Assembly (NCBI RefSeq): GCF_019649055.1
Contig: NW_026570597.1
Span: forward strand, 1-32,990
Source: Paramacrobiotus metropolitanus
Lineage: Eukaryota; Tardigrada; Eutardigrada; Parachela; Macrobiotidae
Reading direction: 5' to 3'
DNA length: 32,990 nt
The position numbers and the translations under genes are program-made. Numbering within the stretch: position 1 is the stretch's first letter; each line of letters begins with the position of its first letter. Shown piece after piece: positions 20,529-28,300 of the stretch. Below the pieces are notes generated by a model, which saw nothing but the letters and a program-made list of their open reading frames with translations, did no database searches and was not told the origin of the DNA.

Positions 20529-20777
20529 TCATTCTTGCATTACCCCGAAGTACTCTATTACGGGGTTCCGCATCACAATGGCCTCATATACCGGAAGTGG
20601 TTCAGAGTAATGTAGCACCAAGTTACGGTGAAACAGTGGCACCGATTGTACCACTGTAGCATAGAGTTCCGGTGCTAGAGCGTTACCGAATAGCGGAAAT
20701 GCTGTTGCACCGTTCGTCAAGGCAGCAATACCGGGCTCGGGTAGTACTGTGTTGTTGATTTTTATACTTATTATCAT
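20529..20777 (-). pseudogene. Probable pol spacer after the protease of a Ty3/Gypsy remnant
   Basis: An 82-codon minus frame continues the element order: it begins about 100 bp after the protease end at 20883 and in the same direction. It is Ala/Pro/Val-rich (PELYATVVQSVPLFHRN) with no catalytic motif. In Ty3/Gypsy pol a poorly conserved linker separates protease from RT, and this frame is at the expected place. The bases also show recurrent short ACCG/GTACC strings, so a decayed minisatellite is an alternative. Confidence 0.35.
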
Positions 20778-20882
20778 GGTACCTATTACGGAGTTCCTGT
20801 ACTAGCACCCTGCACTTGGAAAAATTTTCTCCAGTATGAGCAGTACGGTACCGTATCCAGACAAAAGTGAAGCCGGTTGCGC

Positions 20883-21264
20883 TCAGCCAGAAGTCAGCAG
20901 GTTGTACGTGGTTCCAGGCCGTTTATGCAAGTAATGAACGCAGTTGTACGGCCAGTAGGTAAGGAAATGTTGGGATGTAGGAAAACCTAAAATCCCGTTT
21001 TTATCCTGACCTAGTATAGGGAAAACGTTTATTGTAATTGATTCCGTTATTCCAAACAGCGTTACTGATGCTACTACGATCCCTAGAATGGAAACTAGGG
21101 TGCCGTCAATTACAATAATTTTTTGAGATAGTTACATTATTTAATGACAGTCCGCACTTATCTAGCACATGTGCGGAACGTACATCTATCCCTACGCCGG
21201 TATCCAGCAAGGTCCAGGAATTACAAATATTAAGAGTTGCTTCTACGATCGTCAACTCGATCTG
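20883..21264 (-). pseudogene. pol: Ty3/Gypsy retropepsin-type protease, frame-shifted
   Basis: On the minus strand, 21264-21106 encodes ELTIVEATLNI, then WTLLDTGVGIDVRSAHVL; the DTG active-site codons are 21204-21196. A second frame, 21113-20883, continues with ITESITINVFPILGQDKNGILGF, where the closing 'ILG.(D/P)' block follows a long beta-strand stretch, as in retropepsins. The two halves abut at a frame change near 21110. This protease cleaves Gag-Pol in live elements; here it is dead. It follows the nucleocapsid region at 21484-21883 at normal distance. The 12-bp inverted repeat at 21030-21041/21106-21117 and a hairpin at 21081-21100 overlap it. Confidence 0.72.
21030..21117. repeat. 12-bp inverted repeat enclosing a 6-bp hairpin
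   Basis: TATTGTAATTGA (21030-21041) is exactly complementary to 21106-21117. Inside, CCCTAG-AATGGAAA-CTAGGG (21081-21100) forms a perfect small hairpin. The outer arms fall at the junction of the two protease frames, so they may reflect local rearrangement. Confidence 0.5.
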
Positions 21265-21483
21265 CGGTTACAATTCTGATTTAATCACATTAACTTGCGG
21301 GTACGGGGTATCCAATAGAATTTAAAGGTCTGGGCGTATATACCGCGTTTTGAGTAGTTGAAAATTATTTTGTGCGTTTGGGTTATGATTGGTTGGTTGT
21401 GGGTGAGAACTCGTTTCCGCTCACATATTTCGGGTGTTAATTCGAACATTTTGACGCCCACGGCACAGGTCCGTGGAGTGACC

Positions 21484-21883
21484 TTACCTTTTGTGGAATT
21501 CACAGAAGGGCCTGTTAGCTACTGACATCGAAAAATGGTTTAGGTTATGAGCGCTGTTTGAATTAAAAGAGGCGTGTTTCTTGTTTGGGTGAATATTATT
21601 ATTATTTTTATTGTTGCTGTATCGGCTGGGGTGACCCGGCAGGTTGCACTTATAGCAGGTAGCGTTATTAGGATTTATTGCACTTAGTATAGTTATTATT
21701 AGTATAGTGGGTGTTGACTTGTGAAAAAACTCTACTTTTGGTACGACACTCGTTCTCGGAGTGCCGGAACCGTCCACAAAATGAACACTGCTTTCTACTA
21801 AAACCGGTCGCTTGAGAGTGGACGCCGGTGGCAGTTGTTAAGATTTTCACCTGATATGCGGCAATATGTGCAGTATTTAGCAT
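21484..21883 (-). pseudogene. gag: Ty3/Gypsy nucleocapsid with two zinc knuckles
   Basis: Minus frame 21883-21668 encodes QCSFCGRFRHSENECRTKSR, a CX2CX4HX4C knuckle. An overlapping frame, 21777-21484, encodes TCYKCNLPGHPSRY, a second knuckle with Tyr where the last Cys should be, then an Asn-rich spacer and FCEFHKR, the short Cys/His motif seen before the protease in many Gypsy elements. The frame change between the knuckles shows decay. The capsid part lies upstream at 22023-22300 and the protease downstream at 21264. Confidence 0.7.
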
Positions 21884-22022
21884 GAGCAGTACCTGGACCT
21901 GAGCTATGATAGGAAGATCGCCTGCGACACTGAGAAATTTTATGGCAGTAAGTACACGAAATTGCAGTAAGAAATTTGCAGAAAGTACAAAAAATACTAT
22001 TAGTGTTACGTAAAGATTTAGC

Positions 22023-22300
22023 CTAACATTTATTTAAAGCGTAATGTTTATCGTAGAACTTATTTTCTACGTCTGGTAATGTGATCTGCTCCACAGGAGC
22101 TATATCCACATCAAATAATTTTCGGCGCAATAAGCGCTGCAGTTCAAACACCGTGTTACAATCTGATTAAAACTCTTCCGGCGTCTTGGATTTCATCGGT
22201 ACAACCTTCTCGAGAAGGTCACTGTGCAGCCCTCTGCTAAGATAATCGATCTTTTCGCTATCTTCCATCGCTGGACTATTTGAGTTACACGTACATATAT
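22023..22300 (-). pseudogene. gag: Ty3/Gypsy Gag capsid fragment
   Basis: The minus frame reads AMEDSEKIDYLSRGLHSDLL, then KVVPMKSKTPEEF, a TAA stop, and SDCNTVFELQ to a TAG at 22025-22023. From family knowledge, 'e..kid.L..GL...l...v......tpeeF...c..v' is the C-terminal capsid signature of Ty3/Gypsy Gag. It is the upstream partner of the knuckles at 21484-21883, in the same strand and order. The N-terminal capsid is not recognisable and may have been disturbed by the foldback sequence at 22485-22679. Confidence 0.65.
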
Positions 22301-22484
22301 AGGACATCATTGAAATGGGCGCCGTAAATCTGGATTCACTGGGCAGTCGGTCATTTCAACGGCAAGGCCGACAATAGACCTAAACAATTTGGTCATGTCC
22401 AACTCAAGCACGTTGAACTAGCGCATTTTAAAACTAAACTACCCAAGCGATATCTCAAAAAGAAAAAAACTTTTTAACAATTTA

Positions 22485-22679
22485 GATACCGAAAAATTAG
22501 TTTTTGATTAAATCAAAAAGATAATCGAGGATCCTAAAGTTTCCCGTAGACAAAGCATAGGATCCCTGCCTGAAAAACCGAAACCAAAGCTTGAATTCAA
22601 ATCCTATACTAAGTCTACGAGTTTAGGTGCCTGGATTTTGGTGCCTCGATTATCTAATAAAAACAACTTGTTTGGTATC
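22485..22679. repeat. Imperfect foldback (inverted repeat), about 195 bp
   Basis: Outer arms start GATACC (22485) and end GGTATC (22674-22679). Inner blocks match as GATAATCGAGG (22520-22530) with CCTCGATTATC (22644-22654), then CGTAGAC and ATAGGAT-type blocks in reversed order. Length differences show age. It resembles a decayed MITE; I see no clear target duplication. Confidence 0.55.
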
Positions 22680-23566
22680 AAAGGCCTCAACAATGTTTCA
22701 CATTCGTTTGAAATATCGTTGGATGGTTTTCGTTAAGAAATGTTCAAGGTGCAAGTCTAAATAGCAGCATGCCGATAACCAGCACGGAATTCGGCTTGTT
22801 TAGTACAGATATGCGTCTTGTTGCGCGCGGTTTGAGTGTAAACACGTTTATGGGGTCCACTGTAACGTAGTCTGTTACAGTTTCGTTTACTTTTATTTTC
22901 CTGTTGCGTAGTTGTCTTTTCATTTGTCAATAAAATCACGGGGACGGAAATGATTTGTTAAAGCTGCTTCTAGGAGATCCTAGTCGTGGGCCCCGCCGAT
23001 GTCGTTCGCTTGTAGATAAATATACCAGCGAAAGATTCGACGTACACAGGGATGCGCTTGCACGTTTTCTCACTCGAGCAGTCATTAGCAAAGGCTGCCG
23101 AATTGAAGTGTTCGAGCCAAGCACTAAAATTTCTCCCGCCTTTCCACCAAATCGTGGAATTTCTTCCGTTGTTCGCAGGCCTGAGCGCCCAAGCTCGCGG
23201 GTCAGAGCGTCAATCTCCACAACATAGCGCACCGCACCAATCAATCCAGCCTACAGGATGGGGTGTCGTCACCCTGCAGGCCGGCGCGACTATAGACGCG
23301 CACTGCTTTGTTTGATGTAGGATGCAGCGTATTTGTATGATGCAGCTCCGGATCAGCCGATCGTTCGCGGTTATCAACGCTATTCTCCTTATCTTACATT
23401 TGTTTGCGAAACGATGATCGCAAGATTTGGTAACAGTGTCTTCGAGCATTCTTTAGCATTAACTACCCAGCTCGTGGAGGCCTTCTATTTAAGATTTTAA
23501 AATTACTTTTGATGGTAATGGTTATCTTTATCCAATAATTACTACGTACGCCTGTTGGTAAACGTT
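22680..23566. other. No confident gene
   Basis: Plus frames at 22955-23227 and 23052-23315 (90 and 87 codons) and minus frames at 23244-22936 and 23449-23210 overlap. None shows a motif. As the F54H12.2-like end follows at 23567 on the plus strand, upstream genes of that element may lie here in unrecognisable form. Confidence 0.3.
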
Positions 23567-23716
23567 GTTTGCACGACAATATTCAGCCGATCTACTGATA
23601 CCGGGAACTGCAACCTTGTTAGCCAGACCAGCGTGATCGCCGTGGAAATGCGGCGTGAATTAGGCGCGCGGATCAGCGCCCCAGTGCACTTGTGTCAAGA
23701 ACATAAGGTACAGTAA
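23567..23716 (+). pseudogene. F54H12.2-like C-terminal fragment, second copy
   Basis: The frame encodes IFSRSTDTGNCNLVSQTSVI, then AVEMRRELGARISAP, and stops at 23714. It aligns with the copy at 10100 (STGLGKLSLIRQGNIGIRVIF), keeping the G...L.(L/V)..Q..(I/V).(I/V) pattern, though the FDLTP box is replaced by a poorer match. Alone it would not be convincing. It is supported by its position 17 bp before a cysteine-rich frame that is clearly related to the one after the first copy. Confidence 0.4.
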
Positions 23717-23732
23717 CTGTATCCGCATAGGA

Positions 23733-24060
23733 CACCATCGAAGTGTGCGCCCCAGCCCCACAGTTTGTTATAAGTGTGGTGATCTGGGTCACTTAGCACG
23801 TGTCTGCAATATAATTATCTATTGCTCCATCTGCGACAACTATCATAATTATTATGATTGTCCGCTCGCTTCGATCTGCCCGGAGTGTGAGGCTGACTTA
23901 GTGGTACCAGAACATTGAACTTACGATGTCTGGTGCTTGGAGTGTGGCTTCCAGTACTTCCCACCAGACTGTGATTGAGGACACCTAACTAGGTAACCGA
24001 TTCAACCGAAAGCAGGTGAGGTTCTTGAAGAAAGGCTATGATCAGAACTATTTTGGTCGT
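23733..24060 (+). pseudogene. Zinc-knuckle Cys-rich protein, second copy, with in-frame stops
   Basis: Frame 3 reads SVRPSPTVCYKCGDLGHLAR and VC, a perfect CX2CX4HX4C knuckle, then YCSICDNYHNYYDCPLASIC and PEC, a TGA, then WCLECGFQYFPPDCD and another TGA. The block order is the same as at 10.33-10.62 kb: knuckle, (Y)H...(D/N)CPL..(I/C)CPEC, CX2C. Similarity seems to continue after the end, where both loci have a short basic stretch from GGTAA. This copy keeps one frame but has two stops, while the first has two frame changes. They are independent decayed copies of one gene. Confidence 0.55.
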
Positions 24061-24262
24061 TATATTTATCATTTATGATCATTTTCTTCGATAACATTTG
24101 TTCACCCGTTTGACACTTTGTAATTGCCCTCATGTTAAGTTTATATGAAAAAAATTCAAAAGTTTCCTCAGAGTTTCAAGTTTCCACTGTTTTTCCTCAG
24201 AGTCAGAGTATGCAAGTATAAGTATAAATATGAGCCCTGTCAGTTGTTGGCTTCTCGTTGTT

Positions 24263-24298
24263 TCTGTACGAGTATGTGTATCTGTACGAGTATGTAGT
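24263..24298 (+). repeat. 18-bp tandem repeat, two copies
   Basis: TCTGTACGAGTATGT occurs at 24263 and at 24281 with an 18-bp period. It sits at the left side of the second copy of the dispersed repeat. Confidence 0.65.
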
Positions 24299-24412
24299 GC
24301 CGCTATAGTATACGAACGCACCCCCGAGGCGAGCTGCCACACATATATGGGTATGAGACCGAGATTTGGTGCCTCCAGGGAAGTTTCAAGGTCCATAAAG
24401 CGAGTACTTCTA
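24288..24412 (+). repeat. Dispersed repeat, copy 2 (partner at 15500-15600)
   Basis: Shares GT(T/C)CAAGGTCCATAAAGCG and its left flank with 15.5 kb. The 95-codon frame 24230-24517 crosses it and is not supported as a gene. No primer-binding site is seen downstream of this copy. Confidence 0.6.
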
Positions 24413-24790
24413 CGAGCAATACGAACTGCTGTAGCTGTGCCACTTGGCGATACAACGGAGTATTACTTCCAAACTACTTGTTCCAATCCAGATTTGACAG
24501 TTGGTAGGATTCCGTGAAATCAACTACATTAAAATCTACTTCCAGTCAGCCTTTCGGCACTGGTACGGCTATGACCTTTTTTCGAAATTTGTGTAGCTCT
24601 TCACGATTTACTGTGCGGACAATATGTTGTATATGGTACACAATATAAAAGTATTGCAAAACTTTCAGGTAGGCTACACAATCCGAAATCTGAGTCATTT
24701 GCACCAATTAACAGAGTCGCCTCTTAACGTCTGCAAACTGGAACTGCGCAGCCAGTGTTGCTCTTTTGGATTATATAATAGGTATTTTCT
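24413..24790. other. No recognisable gene
   Basis: Non-coding by eye. GGATTATA near 24768 partly resembles the arm of the hairpin that follows at 24791. Confidence 0.4.
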
Positions 24791-24886
24791 CGTATAATCC
24801 GTATTCGCCAGGTTTCGGGAAGATTTCACGTCGAAATTTTGAGCGAATTTATGCCTGAAACGCTGAAAGCGAATACGGATTATGCG
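24791..24886. repeat. Hairpin element with 18-bp arms
   Basis: CGTATAATCCGTATTCGC (24791-24808) pairs with 24869-24886 with a single mismatch. Imperfect pairing continues inward (GGTTTCGGG with GCCTGAAAC). It is a 96-bp foldback, perhaps a small MITE; no target duplication is clear. Confidence 0.65.
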
Positions 24887-24926
24887 TAGGTCTAGGATTA
24901 CTTCGCTTGGCCCATGATTTTAATCA

Positions 24927-25190
24927 GTACGAGGACAGGCTTAGTATTCGCGATCACCTAAAAAACTAGCGAGAATTCAGCGAATCACCGTGCCCGGGTT
25001 GTGCAGATCAGTCAGTCATCAGCCGCCACAAGGAGAAGGCAGTCCAGTCCAATGGCTGTGTGGAGTGTCACTGGACTGCTTTTCCTGGGTGGCTGGCTGG
25101 TGACTGACTGGTCTGCACAACCCGGGCACGGTGATCGCGAATTCTCGCTAGTTTTTTAGGTGATCGCGAAGACTAAGCCTGTCCTCGTAC
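24927..25190. mobile_element. Long near-perfect hairpin (foldback/MITE), 264 bp
   Basis: Each arm is about 120 bp. The left arm starts GTACGAGGACAGGC and the right ends GCCTGTCCTCGTAC. Pairing runs through ACCTAAAAAACTAGCGAGAA and CCGTGCCCGGGTTGTGCAGA to GCAGTCCAGT, with few mismatches and one small gap, leaving a loop of about 20 nt at 25051-25070. If the ends are GAGGACAGG, the palindromic GTAC on both sides could be a 4-bp target duplication. Each arm also holds TTCGCGATCACC or a close copy twice. The high arm identity suggests that it is younger than its surroundings or maintained by gene conversion. Confidence 0.8.
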
Positions 25191-25199
25191 CGCTATAGA

Positions 25200-25383
25200 G
25201 ATCAATATATTAATCACTTTTACTGCATAGATGCAGTGCTGGTCTTAGTGCATTGATTGCATCACTGATAAGCTGCATAGACTAAATGGTAATGCATAGA
25301 CTGCATTTCAGTCAGCCGTGGTTGTTCGTGTAGCCGCCCGCCACAAAGGCTATCAATTCGATAAAGTGATTAATATATTGATC
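25200..25383. mobile_element. MITE-like element with perfect 21-bp terminal inverted repeats
   Basis: GATCAATATATTAATCACTT begins at 25200 and its exact complement ends at 25383. The 142-bp interior holds three TGCATAGA-type repeats. No target duplication is obvious, since the flanks read TAGA on the left and CCCT on the right. It starts nine bases after the large hairpin. Confidence 0.7.
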
Positions 25384-25384
25384 C

Positions 25385-25780
25385 CTAAAGCGGTACTGAT
25401 TGAAATAATGGGCCAATCGAGGTATGCTTTACGGCCACCTCTTTGTTGTCTGGACCAGAAGGAGAAACTGTCAATTGTTGGACTATTAACAAGACCAACA
25501 AAAATACTGCAGTGCACAAAATCAATAGGGAACTTAGCGGAATAAGAAGAATTACTTTTGAGGAACCCACAAAATCACTTCCCTCGTCATGATATTCAAA
25601 GTTTTGTCTGTGTAGTAGTCTCACATCCCCTGTCCTCAAAATCCCACCGGCACCACCCCACGCGTCGGGTCGTTCTGATGCACCAATTTCTACAGCAGGC
25701 AACAAAATTCTACAGAAGGGAACAAAATAGAATTCTTGGACGTTAATGATATCGTCCTTATTTTTCATCTTTGTCACCAT
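25385..25780 (-). CDS. Unidentified 131-codon frame with one membrane segment
   Basis: The minus frame starts MVTKMKNKDDIINVQEFYF. A hydrophobic stretch of about 28 residues (ILLIPLSSLLILCTAVFLLV and on) begins near residue 81, and the frame stops at 25385-25387. It fills the gap between two inverted-repeat elements almost exactly: the stop is 2 bp from the end of the MITE-like element and the ATG is 5 bp from the next MITE. No family is recognised. It could be chance openness in a stretch bounded by insertions, or a decayed single-pass membrane protein. Confidence 0.28.
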   Translation of the reverse strand: MVTKMKNKDDIINVQEFYFVPFCRILLPAVEIGASERPDAWGGAGGILRTGDVRLLHRQNFEYHDEGSDFVGSSKVILLIPLSSLLILCTAVFLLVLLIVQQLTVSPSGPDNKEVAVKHTSIGPLFQSVPL

Positions 25781-25784
25781 ACTG

Positions 25785-25997
25785 TAGAGTAACCCTGCAC
25801 TTGACAGCTTTTTTTACAGCTCAGAGAGACGTACGTTGTACGAGAACATTCACCATTCATCAGTGCTGCCTGTGACTAGGCAGGCAGCACATGTGAGAGC
25901 AGTGCAGTCGGCTCTGAGCCAGCTGAATTTTTGTCAGTACTACAGTGCAGTATAGCTCATATCGTACGAAAAAGCTGTCAAGTGCAGGGTTACTCTA
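25785..25997. mobile_element. MITE with TA target duplication, 209 bp
   Basis: Terminal repeats start GAGTAACCCTGCACTTGACA and match over about 27 bp (25787 on, and complement ending 25995). TA borders both ends (25785-25786, 25996-25997), as in Tc1/mariner-type MITEs. The centre has a perfect 10-bp hairpin, GTGCTGCCTG/CAGGCAGCAC, with loop TGACTAGG. CGTACGA-like blocks lie inside both ends. Confidence 0.8.
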
Positions 25998-26445
25998 CTA
26001 TAGGAAGACAAACCATATTTGCGTGATTTTAGGAACACTGGCCGGACTAACGCCTGAATACAATAATCAGCACTCCTAACAAAATTTATTCGGATATAAT
26101 ACTGGCGAAATCAATGATCTTAATCTGGAAGTGAAACCGAGTTGTGTCAAAGTGTTTTCTTGGTTAAGCGAAATCTCTTCCCATCTTATTAGCTGCATTC
26201 TAGCATAAACCAGGAGGAACAACTTCGCCAGGCGAGGTGCAAAAAAAAAGAAGTGCGAAGAGGTTGTAAAATTTTCCGAATGCGTCAGCGAGAAAATTCG
26301 TGAACTTTATAAGCGTGTGACGAAAAACGAGTGCCGTATCGGAGGATTTTTTCTCCGATAAGCACAAGAGGAATTTTTAAATAAATGACACCAGTTTCCC
26401 AATGAACTGGATTTATAGCAGCCACTGGGCAGTTTACCTTTGTTT
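25998..26445. other. No recognisable gene
   Basis: Lies beyond the legible RT of the minus-strand Gypsy remnant, where RNase H and integrase would be expected. No HHCC or DDE-type motif is legible. A poly-A run occurs near 26242-26249. Confidence 0.35.
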
Positions 26446-27460
26446 TTAGGAATTAATACCCTTCATCCTATTTGGAGAATGCATACCAGCAATTTTACCC
26501 TTGCCGCAAACTTTCGAAATTATGTAACATTTCAATTCAATACTCCGCTGAATTTTTCGTACTGACTTTAAGTGTTGAACAGACAGTTTTTTAAATATTT
26601 CGCCGATATCCTTTCCCAACCGTGAGTGTAAATTCAGTACATCATCGCATTCATCGATCATCTCACTACAACTACTCCGCTTCAAGCTGCATTCAAACTT
26701 TCCGACCATGGAGCATACATATGACCGAACAAACCTATTTTCCGATGAACAATGCCGATGATTGATTGAATATTGCCAACCGTTATCAACTTCAGTGACA
26801 TTTTGCGATCCATACAAAGGAATACACTATCAGGATCTTGTTTCCGACCGAAGCTGTCAAGATCGGCTAAATGCGCTACAAACCGATATCTCAGACATAC
26901 AAGCTCAGAGTGATCAAACGGCGTCACCAATTCAGTGTTCCTTAATTACCACGGCACTGCCCAAATCAACACCTCATATGTAGACGTAAAACGGTAAAAT
27001 TTCTTCACACTTCCAAACTGCCTGATCTTTCTACTGCCTCACAGTTTCTTGCATAAGTTGTGAATATAGTCAATTTTTCCAGATCCTCTTCAGCTACAGG
27101 CAATTGATGAAAGCCTTGCGTGAGGTCAGACACCGCAAAAACAGATGCTCAAAAATTTTGCAAAATTTCTTGAATTGTTGCCATTGGATAACGATCATAT
27201 GTGAATTTCAAATTCAAACACCGAAGATCACCAAAATTTCTATAACCGAAACAACCATTAAGAACCTGGATATCAGGCCTACCAAGTATCGTCCCAAATT
27301 TGTTCGAAACCGATTTAAAAACTTCTACCTTACGAGCAAGAGTAATACCTGTTATGTCTAATGGTAAAAATATAGATCCTGTTGTAATAAAATTATGACA
27401 ATTAAACGTTTGAACTTCCACTAAATCCGCTAAATTCACATGCTTCTATCTTCACTTTCT
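26446..27460 (-). pseudogene. pol: Ty3/Gypsy protease end and reverse transcriptase, broken
   Basis: Minus strand, high to low. 27439-27149 has ITTGSIFLPLDITGITLA then FGTILGRPDIQVL, the end of a retropepsin ('ILG.(D/P)'), followed with a deletion by GDLRCLNLKFTYDRYPMATI and QEILQNF, the 'R.C.D......D.YP.P.I' block of RT. After a TGA comes SDLTQGFHQLPVAEEDLEKL, the block with the first catalytic Asp. The PFGL block is lost. In 26817-26446, ECDDVLNLHSRLGKDIGEIF is the remains of the YxDDVL box, then a helix and SPNRMKGI, the usual 'p.Ki..i' end of RT. The palm catalytic Tyr is changed to Glu and the frame shifts several times. RNase H and integrase are not found. Confidence 0.78.
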
Positions 27461-27464
27461 GAAT

Positions 27465-28300
27465 CTAGCGATGCATCAAATTTTCCATCCAAACCGGAAA
27501 CTTCACAACCGGCTGTTGAGATATATAACCTCTGGTTTTGAAAATTTCGACTATGAAAGTACAACTTTCTCTTCTCGTCACAGGACGGTTAAAGTGATTA
27601 TCACCTTGCAAATATTGCAGAAGACGATGCGCTCTCCTACACTTGAAACAAAACACACCTGAATTTTTAATATTATCACTAGTGGTATTGATATTATTGC
27701 TTATCTGATCACCATTCTTGGAGTAATCTCGTGCTTCTGCTGAAACATTTGGGAGATTCACTGCCATACCTTGCGTATTAAAAGCATTTTTATCAAAGCT
27801 TCTGTTGTCATACTGCTGACTTGAAAAGTAATCGCCCTGAAACCTCATGAATTTCTTCCTCCATGATAACCACTCAGATGCCGAGAAAACGTATTTTTGA
27901 ACTTATTTCCGCGAACTCGATATCCATTATTTCTGGATAGAAACCACGACCATTTCGATAATTATTATCACAATTCCGCGTACTATTCCGATTTTGATAA
28001 TTCTTGCCATAATTCTGTGACGACTGACCATCACGATTTTCAGCCCGACGATCCTCAACCATATTATTGAGGCAGTTAGCTCGGCGCTCTGCAACAGTAG
28101 CCCTGAAGTATTTGGTGATTCAGAATGCTGTTTACTATTGGAATATTTACGAACATTCTCAATTTAAATTAAGGAAAGATCCGCTGGAACCGGCTGCTGT
28201 AAAACCGGTAATGGTTCTGAATTTTATTTCTGAAACAATTGTACAGCCTCACTAGCTGTCAAATTGATGTGTGCTTGGGTGAAACACTTCAATAAAGAAG
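27465..28300 (-). pseudogene. gag: Ty3/Gypsy Gag and nucleocapsid remnant
   Basis: On the minus strand, 28062-27874 encodes an Asn/Arg-rich tail (QNYGKNYQNRNSTRNCDNN) preceded in the same frame by helical residues (ATVAERRANCLNNMVED). A second frame, 27848-27465, continues with SSQQYDNRSFDKNAFN, an Asn/Ser spacer, and FCFKCRRAHRLLQYLQ, a zinc knuckle missing one residue and its last Cys. It lies directly upstream of the protease and RT at 26446-27460, in the right order. The capsid domain beyond 28300 is not legible. Confidence 0.62.

Noticed and set aside
24230-24517. 95-codon plus frame
   Set aside because: Crosses tandem and dispersed repeats; the related copy at 15.5 kb does not conserve the frame.
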